30,710 nucleotides of DNA from Firmicutes bacterium UBA3553 (GTDB lineage: Bacteria; Bacillota; Clostridia; Tissierellales; Sedimentibacteraceae): NCBI GenBank assembly GCA_002381185.1, contig DFOA01000002.1, positions 1 to 30,710 of the forward strand. The letters are read 5' to 3'. Position numbers and translations under genes: made by a program. Below are positions 24,211 through 30,710 of this stretch, in pieces. The notes beneath the pieces are model-generated. The model saw nothing but the letters and a program-made list of their open reading frames with translations. It was not told where the DNA came from and did not search any database. Each line of letters begins with the position of its first letter. Position 1 is the stretch's first letter.

Positions 24211-25545
24211 ATGAAAAAAATAATATTATTAATACTATGCATGTCCTTGGTGCTTGCATCCTGTTTACAAGAACGTGAAATAGCTGACGGTGACAGCAAG
24301 TTAAATCCGGAGGATATTATAAAGATTTGGTACTATAACGATGTAAACCATTTGGATGAAAAAGTTCTTATAGATATGGTAATGCTTGAAATGGGAAACT
24401 ATGCCAAGAAAAACAATGTGGAAATTAAATTGACCGAATATAGGTCAGATGAGATGAGTTATGAGAATTATATATTAAAGAGGAATGTTGCGGTTTCATC
24501 CGGAGATGCTGATATAGTAATTGATACTGCGGGAGGGCTGTATTCTATACGCAATCAGCACGGGGATTACAGTAAACTCGATACATATAACAACATAATA
24601 GAAAACTTCAAGGGACAGTACTGTATACCTCTCTTATTATATAACATGGCAAGCTTTGTAGATAAGACACCATTTCAGAAATATGGAGTGCAGGTGGATG
24701 ATGTGATGACTTATCAGGAATATTATGAAGCAAAACAAAAGATGAAGGAAAATGGAGCCAAATTCTGTCTTAACAAATATGAGATGAAAGAACTTGAGGA
24801 GTACTACATAGCGAAAAATGACGTGAAAATAATCGAAAATAATGGAGAATATGAAATAAACAAGGAAGCTGTCAAAAAAACTGTTTCTGATATATGCGGC
24901 GATTTGAACAGGTATTATTCCGAAATTGATGAAGCTGAATTAGAATCTGTTACAGATACTGAAATAAGGGATGAAGTGGGCGGATATTTAATACGTGATT
25001 TGAAGAGAAGTCAATTTTTTCAGATTACGGAATATGATTCTGTTGTTGATAACATTATGTACAACAAGTCCGGACTGTCAGATTATTTCTTTCTGATGAG
25101 AGAAATAGGGCGTAATGATTATACACCAAGCTTGTTTATAAATAAAAACACCGAAAGGAAGCATGTTTATAACATAGCAGCTGTACTGTTCGACTATCCG
25201 TTTTTTGAAAAATTGAATTCCGGCACTTCTTTTGGACCAATTATAGACACAAAAGCCGTTAGGGAATATTTACATGTTGATGAAAACTGGAAATACAATG
25301 GATCGGAAAAATTAGATTTCGGGGGCAATGTAGATGAAAAAGGAGTGCGCTTATTCAACGAATGTTATGAAATGTTCAGGACAGAAGATGTATCTGTTTT
25401 GTTCACTGAAAAAGAGTACAGAAGTCTTTTGCCAAATTTTATACATGATGAAGTTATAGAAACCTTGAAAAATCCTTCATATGCGGATTCATTCGAAAAG
25501 AGGGCGGATGACTTTATCACAAATGTTAATATAAGGTATAACTGA
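24211..25545 (+). CDS. Solute-binding lipoprotein 1 of an ABC importer
   Basis: Protein of 444 residues with signal peptide and lipobox LASC (lipidated Cys18), then a periplasmic-binding-protein-like body: an early beta strand (IIKIWYYNDV), a SGDADIVIDTAGGLYSI segment typical of the hinge region of type-1 extracellular solute-binding proteins, and a C-terminal helix-rich end. It is a clear but diverged paralogue of the two lipoproteins that follow (shared GDYSKL, YCIPL, VDENW and a similar C-terminal 90 residues). GAAGGAGT precedes the ATG. It is the first gene after the RiPP precursor, 175 bases downstream on the same strand. The ligand is unknown: sugar by family precedent, or a peptide linked to the neighbouring locus by inference. 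Confidence 0.8.
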   Translation: MKKIILLILCMSLVLASCLQEREIADGDSKLNPEDIIKIWYYNDVNHLDEKVLIDMVMLEMGNYAKKNNVEIKLTEYRSDEMSYENYILKRNVAVSSGDADIVIDTAGGLYSIRNQHGDYSKLDTYNNIIENFKGQYCIPLLLYNMASFVDKTPFQKYGVQVDDVMTYQEYYEAKQKMKENGAKFCLNKYEMKELEEYYIAKNDVKIIENNGEYEINKEAVKKTVSDICGDLNRYYSEIDEAELESVTDTEIRDEVGGYLIRDLKRSQFFQITEYDSVVDNIMYNKSGLSDYFFLMREIGRNDYTPSLFINKNTERKHVYNIAAVLFDYPFFEKLNSGTSFGPIIDTKAVREYLHVDENWKYNGSEKLDFGGNVDEKGVRLFNECYEMFRTEDVSVLFTEKEYRSLLPNFIHDEVIETLKNPSYADSFEKRADDFITNVNIRYN

Positions 25546-25600
25546 TCACAAATTAGAGGGAAATAATTTAATAGAAATATACTTAGAGAGGAAAAAGGTT

Positions 25601-25672
25601 ATGAATAATAAAAGAAAATGCCTGTCTGTATTTATGACTGTTATACTGATTGCTGTGTGGAGGACACAATGA
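25601..25672 (+). CDS. Micro-ORF coupled to solute-binding lipoprotein 2
   Basis: A 23-codon ORF (MNNKRKCLSVFMTVILIAVW then RTQ) with AGAGAGG upstream. Its TGA overlaps the ATG of the next lipoprotein gene (ATGA). The peptide resembles a signal-peptide start (basic then hydrophobic). It may be a leader peptide for translational coupling or the decayed N-terminus of an older lipoprotein gene. Confidence 0.35.
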   Translation: MNNKRKCLSVFMTVILIAVWRTQ

Positions 25673-27036
25673 AAGGTAAAATAAAAAAATTGTTATTAAT
25701 AATTTTCTCTATTCTTCTGATGACAGGATGTTCGGATAAAGTCGGAAATGTTTCTGAAGACCAGGAACAGGATGATGGAATTGTCAATGTACTGTACTAT
25801 TACCTTGATGGCTCGGAGGATGATTATAATCTCAAGGTTGCAGAAAGGATGCTAAGAAAATACGGCAAGGAAAATAATATAGAAGTAAGAGTAAAAAAGT
25901 ATTCTAATGAAGAACTGAGCCATGATGATTTTGCTCTGAAACGCAATACAATGTTACAGAGCAATGAGGCAGATATAGTCTTTGATACAGCCGACAATCT
26001 ATATGAAATAAAAAATAAGTGTGGGGATTATTCAAAACTTAGTACGTATGAAAATATATGGGATAATCTGAAGGGCTATTATTGCATTCCGTTATTCCTT
26101 GAAAGCAAAGCTGATAAATTGAATGATGAAGCCTTCGAGGTATATGGCATAAAACCGGAGAAAGATGTCCTTACAAGGCAGGAGTATTATGAAATCAAGC
26201 AGTTTATGAAGGAAAATGGAGCTAGATTTGCCCTGAATAAGTGCGAAATAATGGAGCTTGTGGAATACTACACAATTAAAAATAATGTAAGAATCAAAGA
26301 CGAAGAAGGTAAATATTCGGTTAATGAGGACGCACTAAAACAGACAGTTAAAGAGGTATATGAAGATGTAGAAAAAAACTATGATACCATTGACGAAGAG
26401 AAAATAAAAAATTATGATACAGATTATGAAATTAGAGATGAGGTAACTAATAAGGTTATTCGTGCTTGGAATACAGTTTTATTTTGGAAAATGGCTGACT
26501 ATGAAAGAATAATTGAATATATTAGTAATTCTGGAGTATATGAGGGCGGTAAAAGTCCGGACAGCAGTATTGTTATTGATGATATTGCGGTTCAGGCAGG
26601 CAGGAATTTTCAATATACAAGTCTTTTTATAAGAAAGAATTCTGCTGATGAGGTATATAAGATTGCTGGTGTGTTGCTTACGGAAGATTACTACAAGGCT
26701 ATCGGTCCTATTAAGCAAAAACCGGACTTTTCACCGGCTATAGATACTCCGGGCACACGAGAGTATATTAATGTTGACGAGAATTGGAGATATGCCGGTG
26801 AAATAGGCGATGATGCTGTTGCTAAAAAGGGAGTTGAGCTATTTAACAGATATTATGAAATCATTAGGCAAAAAGATATATCAAACATATTTACCAGCAG
26901 AGAATTAAGAGAAATTATTCCTGACTTCATTGTTTCAGAAATGGAAAAGCTTATTAAAAATCCTGAGCAAGTGAACAGACTGGACAGGGATATAGATGAT
27001 TTTATAGTTAATTTGAATGTAAGACATAATTCTTAA
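25669..27036 (+). CDS. Solute-binding lipoprotein 2 of an ABC importer
   Basis: Protein of 455 residues. Signal peptide MKGKIKKLLLIIFSILL ends in lipobox MTGC, with the acylated Cys at position 22. The body is of the extracellular solute-binding type (IVNVLYYYLDGSEDD strand, then NEADIVFDTADNLYEI). It is very similar over its full length to lipoprotein 3 (for example YENIWDNLKGYYCIPLFLES is identical in both) and more distantly to lipoprotein 1. The frame is open back to 25618, but GTGGAGGA precedes the ATG at 25669 and only this start gives a proper signal peptide. Likely partner of the ATPase and permease downstream; ligand unknown. Confidence 0.82.
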   Translation: MKGKIKKLLLIIFSILLMTGCSDKVGNVSEDQEQDDGIVNVLYYYLDGSEDDYNLKVAERMLRKYGKENNIEVRVKKYSNEELSHDDFALKRNTMLQSNEADIVFDTADNLYEIKNKCGDYSKLSTYENIWDNLKGYYCIPLFLESKADKLNDEAFEVYGIKPEKDVLTRQEYYEIKQFMKENGARFALNKCEIMELVEYYTIKNNVRIKDEEGKYSVNEDALKQTVKEVYEDVEKNYDTIDEEKIKNYDTDYEIRDEVTNKVIRAWNTVLFWKMADYERIIEYISNSGVYEGGKSPDSSIVIDDIAVQAGRNFQYTSLFIRKNSADEVYKIAGVLLTEDYYKAIGPIKQKPDFSPAIDTPGTREYINVDENWRYAGEIGDDAVAKKGVELFNRYYEIIRQKDISNIFTSRELREIIPDFIVSEMEKLIKNPEQVNRLDRDIDDFIVNLNVRHNS

Positions 27037-27440
27037 TATATAATTGATAAAGGTGTAATATATAGCCGCCTATTATCAGAAAAAATTGGAGGCAAAAGGT
27101 AATTAATCTGGACACAAATAAATTAACCGTACTGAAGAAACTAGTGCTGTGTATTTTTTAGTGGATTGTTTGAACTTTTACTGATTTGGACAGACATGGA
27201 AGAAAAATTATCTATGATATTATTGTTACAGAAATGGAAAACTAATTAAAATTTTGGAGAGGCGAACCATGGGCTGGTTGTGTGTTTATTTAAGCAAAAA
27301 ATATTGCATTTATCACCAAAAAGGTATAGACTTGCTAGGTGGGATATTTTGGATATAGTTTTATTAAATGTATTTACATAACTTTATGAACAAATAACCA
27401 CCAGCAAAAATATTATTAAAACTTTTAAGAAGGTGAAAAA
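27037..27440. other. 404-base gap with duplicated flank and a possible small ORF
   Basis: The first ~45 bases resemble the sequence just after lipoprotein 3 (28794-28836), showing that the duplication unit extends past the stop codon. The rest is not duplicated. It contains one small ORF with a good ribosome binding site (27269-27358, listed separately). I see no terminator, RNA gene or mobile element in it. Confidence 0.5.
27269..27358 (+). CDS. Possible 29-residue hydrophobic small protein
   Basis: MGWLCVYLSKKYCIYHQKG followed by a hydrophobic end (DLLGGIFWI). TTGGAGAGG precedes the ATG at normal spacing, which is unusual for a random ORF. No homologue is recalled. It lies alone between two lipoprotein genes. 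A small membrane-active peptide or chance are both possible. Confidence 0.25.
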   Translation: MGWLCVYLSKKYCIYHQKGIDLLGGIFWI

Positions 27441-28793
27441 TTGAAAAAGCTTTTTCTAATAATACTATCCATTCTTTTATTGTCTGGATGTTCCGGTAAG
27501 GCAGCGAATGTTCCGGAGGTTCAGGAGCAGGATGACGGGATTGTCAATGTACTGTGCTATTACTTTGAAGGCTCAGATGATGCTTATAATATCAAGGAAG
27601 CAACAAAGAGGATGAGAAAATATGGTCAGGACAATAATGTAGAGATAAAAGTAAAAACATATACTAATGAAGAAATGAGCCGTGATGATTTTGCTCTTAA
27701 ACGCAATACATTGATACAGAACAATGAAGTAGATGTAGTCTTTGACATGGCTGACAGTCTGTATGAAATAAAGGATAAGTGCGGGGATTATTCAAAGCTC
27801 AGTACATATGAAAATATATGGGACAATCTTAAAGGGTATTACTGCATTCCCTTATTCCTTGAAAGCAAGGCTGATAAATTGAATAATGAAGCATGGGAGG
27901 TATACGGCATAAATCCAGAGAAGGATGTCCTTACAAGACAAGAGTATTATGAAATTAAGCAGCTCATGAAGGAAAAGGGAGCCAGATTTGCTCTGAATAA
28001 GTGCGAAATGATGGAGCTTGTGGAATATTACACAATTAAAAATAATGTAAGAGTTAAGGAAGAAGATAAATATTCGGTTAATAAGGATGAACTAAAACAG
28101 ACAGTTAAAGATGTATATGAAGATATAGAGAAATACTATGATACCTTTGATTCGGAAAAAATAAAGAATTATGAGACAGACTATGAGATTAGGGACGAGG
28201 CAACTAATAAGGTTGTTCGTGATTGGAATACAGTTTTATTTACCAAGATGGATAGTTATGAGTTGATAATTGAGTATATTAGTAATGGTGGAAATTTTAA
28301 AGAAGGCAAAAGTTCTGACAGCAGTATTGTTATTGACGATATAGCTATTCAGGCAGGCAGAAATTTTCAATATCCGTGTATTTTCATAAGGAAAAATTCG
28401 TCAGATGAGGTATATAAGGTTACCAGTGAATTGTTTACAGAAGATTACTATAATATAGTTAATCCCAAAAATCAGGGATTTTTATATTCCCCAGTTATAG
28501 ACACTCCCGGTATACATGAATATATAAATGCAGACGATGATTGGAGGTATGCCGGTGAAGTAATAGATAATGAAGTAGCTAAAAAGGCAGTTAGAGTATA
28601 TAACAGGTATTATGAAATCATCAGGCAAAAGGATATATCAAACATATTTACCAGCAGGGAATTAAGAGAAATCATTCCTGACTTTATCGTTGCAGAAATC
28701 GAAAAGCTCATTAAAAATCCTGAGCAGATGAACAGGCTGGACAGGGATATAGATGACTTTATTGTCAATTTAAATGTAAGACATAATTCTTAA
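27441..28793 (+). CDS. Solute-binding lipoprotein 3 of an ABC importer
   Basis: Protein of 450 residues starting at TTG with AAGAAGGTGA upstream. Signal peptide MKKLFLIILSILLLSGC gives the lipobox LSGC (Cys17). It is a close paralogue of lipoprotein 2, sharing long identical runs including the C-terminal part (NIFTSRELREIIPDFIV and RDIDDFIVNLNVRHNS), so a recent tandem duplication is evident. Differences cluster in the N-terminal lobe and around residues 290-370, which might alter ligand preference. The gene is followed by the ATPase gene after 104 bases. It probably delivers ligand to the transporter encoded at 28898-30710. Confidence 0.82.
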   Translation: MKKLFLIILSILLLSGCSGKAANVPEVQEQDDGIVNVLCYYFEGSDDAYNIKEATKRMRKYGQDNNVEIKVKTYTNEEMSRDDFALKRNTLIQNNEVDVVFDMADSLYEIKDKCGDYSKLSTYENIWDNLKGYYCIPLFLESKADKLNNEAWEVYGINPEKDVLTRQEYYEIKQLMKEKGARFALNKCEMMELVEYYTIKNNVRVKEEDKYSVNKDELKQTVKDVYEDIEKYYDTFDSEKIKNYETDYEIRDEATNKVVRDWNTVLFTKMDSYELIIEYISNGGNFKEGKSSDSSIVIDDIAIQAGRNFQYPCIFIRKNSSDEVYKVTSELFTEDYYNIVNPKNQGFLYSPVIDTPGIHEYINADDDWRYAGEVIDNEVAKKAVRVYNRYYEIIRQKDISNIFTSRELREIIPDFIVAEIEKLIKNPEQMNRLDRDIDDFIVNLNVRHNS

Positions 28794-28897
28794 TATAAAA
28801 CTTATAAAGATGTAGCATATTACCTGTTAGCAGATAAGGTGTTTGCAGAAATTAGATAGCATGTAATATGTTAAATGTTGAATTTAAAAGGTGAAAA

Positions 28898-29914
28898 ATG
28901 GCTGGAATAATTTTAAACAATGTGATTAAGGTTTATCCTAACGGATTTAAAGCCTTGGAGGATTTTAACCTGAAAATAAAGGACAAGGAATTTCTTGTGC
29001 TGGTTGGGCCCTCCGGATGTGGAAAGTCAACAATACTCAGGATAATTGCCGGGCTTGAGGAAGCTTCATCAGGGGATGTAATAATCGGAGATAAGAAGGT
29101 AAATGATGTACCGCCCAAGGATAGGAATATATCCATGGTATTTCAGAACTACGCCTTATATCCTCATATGAATGTATATGAAAATATGGCTTTTTCACTT
29201 AAGCTGCGAAAAGTCGGCAAAAAAGAAATCAAGGAAAAGGTTTTAAATATTGCTGAAATTTTAGAAATCAAAGATATATTGTACAAGAAGCCTGCCACAT
29301 TGTCAGGGGGACAGAAGCAGAGAGCAGCCCTTGGCAGGGCTATAATCAGGGAGCCGGATGTTTTTTTGTTTGACGAGCCGCTGTCAAACATAGATGCAAA
29401 GCTGAGAACCCAAATGAGGATAGAGCTTATAAATCTGCACAGACGTTTGGGTACAACATTTATATATGTCACTCATGATCAGACGGAGGCCATGACCATG
29501 GGTGAAAGAATAGCGGTTATGAAGGACGGAGAAATACAGCAGATAGATACCCCTGAAAACATTTATAAAAATCCCGTAAATATTTTTGCAGCCGGTTTTA
29601 TTGGTTCTCCTCAGATGAATTTTATAGATAGACAGGATAAAGACGTAAGCATGGGCATAAGGCCTGAAAAACTGAAAATTTCTGTGGGCAATGAAAAAGA
29701 GGAAGATGTATTTAGTTTAGATGAATGTTATGTGGAAGCAGTGGAATTAGTTGGAGCGGAGAAGCTGATATATTTTGACCGCAAGGGGTTGAAGCTTGTT
29801 TCCAAGGTACCGGAAGAAATTCAGACAGTCAAGGGCAACAGCTATAGTCTATATTGTCGTAAAAATGACATCCATTATTTTGACAGGCAAAAAGGAGAAA
29901 GAATTATATTATGA
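28898..29914 (+). CDS. ABC importer ATPase, MalK/UgpC type
   Basis: ATP-binding subunit of 338 residues. Walker A GPSGCGKST (about residues 37-45), Q-loop in MVFQNYALYPHM, signature LSGGQKQR, Walker B DVFLFDEPLSNIDAKLR and switch VTHDQTEAMTMGERI are all intact. The last ~100 residues form the regulatory TOBE-like domain (MGIRPEKLKI marks its start), somewhat shorter than the usual 360-370-residue family members. Carbohydrate-type importers are the family norm, with one such ATPase often serving several permeases. AAAAGGTGA precedes the ATG. It overlaps the permease gene by four bases (ATGA). Confidence 0.92.
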   Translation: MAGIILNNVIKVYPNGFKALEDFNLKIKDKEFLVLVGPSGCGKSTILRIIAGLEEASSGDVIIGDKKVNDVPPKDRNISMVFQNYALYPHMNVYENMAFSLKLRKVGKKEIKEKVLNIAEILEIKDILYKKPATLSGGQKQRAALGRAIIREPDVFLFDEPLSNIDAKLRTQMRIELINLHRRLGTTFIYVTHDQTEAMTMGERIAVMKDGEIQQIDTPENIYKNPVNIFAAGFIGSPQMNFIDRQDKDVSMGIRPEKLKISVGNEKEEDVFSLDECYVEAVELVGAEKLIYFDRKGLKLVSKVPEEIQTVKGNSYSLYCRKNDIHYFDRQKGERIIL

Positions 29915-30687
29915 AAAAAAGCGGTATGGTGAAATATGTTATTCCTAGTATTATGGGAGTTGCATCTTTATATCTGATTCCTTTTATAATAGCTCAAAAA
30001 TATGCTTTTTTTTCACCGGGTACATCCTTCACAGATATTTTTTCAAACATGGGATTTATTATATCAATTAAAAATACTGTTATATTTATGTCCATATTCA
30101 TTCCTCTGGCGGTTATTGCGGGATTTATGGCGGCTTTTGCCACCGAATACCTTAAGCTGAGCTTTTGGGTACAGGCTGCGGTTGTATTGCCCATTACTCT
30201 GCCTGCATCTTCTGTGTCGGGATTTTTCAAGGAAATAGCTTTGAGCAGTATTCTTGAAAATGTAAACGGGCTCTTTGTCGTTGGATTTATATTTTTATGG
30301 AGCTGCATAGGGTACACATATATAATTTTTCTCATATCTCTTAAAAACAGAGATAAGAGCATTGAGGAGGCGGCATATCTGGACGGTGCGGGAACATTGA
30401 GAACCATGTTTTCCATAATGATGCCCCTTCACAGTGAAGCTATTGTTCTTGCGGTTATAGTGAGTACATATAACTCTCTAAAAATATTCCGTATGACCTA
30501 TGCCATATTCGGCGAATATCCGGACTACAGAATGTTCATGATACAGAATTTCCTACACATAAAGCTTAAGGGGCTGGATATGCAAACTCTTATGGCAGGA
30601 GCAGACATACTGCTGGCGTTTATATTTGTACTGCTCTTTTTAATTTTAAGATTAGAGCAAAAACATAAAAAGAAGATGTCTTTGTAG
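29911..30687 (+). CDS. ABC importer permease, MalF type
   Basis: Integral membrane protein of 258 residues with about six helices. The cytoplasmic coupling loop is classic: EEAAYLDGAGTLRTMFSIMMPL (EAA motif with the invariant Gly), which docks on the ATPase. Its size fits the first permease of carbohydrate-type importers without an extended N-terminal domain. Translation is coupled to the ATPase gene by an ATGA overlap, and another reading frame begins directly after its stop, as expected for the second permease of such a heterodimer. Confidence 0.88.
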   Translation: MKKSGMVKYVIPSIMGVASLYLIPFIIAQKYAFFSPGTSFTDIFSNMGFIISIKNTVIFMSIFIPLAVIAGFMAAFATEYLKLSFWVQAAVVLPITLPASSVSGFFKEIALSSILENVNGLFVVGFIFLWSCIGYTYIIFLISLKNRDKSIEEAAYLDGAGTLRTMFSIMMPLHSEAIVLAVIVSTYNSLKIFRMTYAIFGEYPDYRMFMIQNFLHIKLKGLDMQTLMAGADILLAFIFVLLFLILRLEQKHKKKMSL

Positions 30688-30710
30688 GTGAAGTTTGAAA
30701 CTAAAGGGTA
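30688..30710 (+). CDS. Start of a probable second permease, cut by the window end
   Basis: A GTG immediately after the permease stop opens a frame reading MKFETKG to the window edge. Carbohydrate-type importers need a MalG-type partner, so its presence here is expected, but only seven codons are visible and no strong ribosome binding site is seen. Confidence 0.3.

Noticed and set aside
1..30710. CRISPR arrays, tRNA or rRNA genes, insertion sequences, prophage or att sites
   Set aside because: I looked for spaced repeats, cloverleaf-like GGTTCRANNC motifs, transposase or integrase proteins and paired terminal repeats, and found none that I could support.

Overview
The window looks like a chromosomal segment of a low-GC Gram-positive anaerobe of the Clostridia type (Bacillota). 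The DNA is AT-rich, Shine-Dalgarno sequences are strong (GGAGG or AAGGTGA), TTG and GTG starts occur, lipoproteins carry classic lipoboxes, one secreted protein ends in S-layer homology domains, and RlmH, a LytTR regulator and an ECF sigma/anti-sigma pair are present. I cannot fix the genus. I saw no tRNA, rRNA, CRISPR array, transposase or phage integrase.

Layout. 1-2.8 kb (minus strand): a Cys/Gly-rich repeat protein, asparagine synthetase AsnB and a MoaD/ThiS-like sulfur carrier. 3.0-5.0 kb: two GNAT acetyltransferases around an acidic unknown protein. 5.1-8.8 kb: a large membrane-anchored unknown with a small companion that may start at ATT, then an ECF sigma factor and its membrane anti-sigma factor. 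8.8-11.8 kb: an eroded accessory patch with a frameshifted GNAT remnant, a GC-richer lipoprotein, a nucleotidyltransferase remnant, a membrane-anchored unknown and a broken small ORF. 11.8-17.6 kb: a cupin, RlmH, an SLH-anchored ATLF/PPEP-like peptidase that has lost a zinc-binding His, two membrane proteins, an MFS transporter and a small membrane ORF.

17.7-24.0 kb is the most interesting part: a complete CXXX-repeat RiPP locus. It holds a LytTR response regulator, an ABC exporter without a peptidase domain, a compact leaderless subtilase, a 710-residue radical SAM enzyme that appears to fuse the rSAM/SPASM maturase with the separate 'CXXX repeat peptide maturase' family, a small CXXX modification protein, and a 73-residue precursor with seven Cys at exact four-residue spacing. 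A 21-bp-phased direct repeat upstream of the exporter is a good candidate binding site for the LytTR regulator.

24.2-30.7 kb, same strand: three paralogous solute-binding lipoproteins, a MalK/UgpC-type ATPase, a MalF-type permease and the first codons of what is probably the second permease. Together the right-hand third may form one export-and-import system: a modified Cys-rich peptide is made, cleaved and exported, and a neighbouring importer with three binding proteins might take up the peptide, a complex of it, or an unrelated sugar. The export half rests on family recognition. The functional link to the importer is inference from adjacency.
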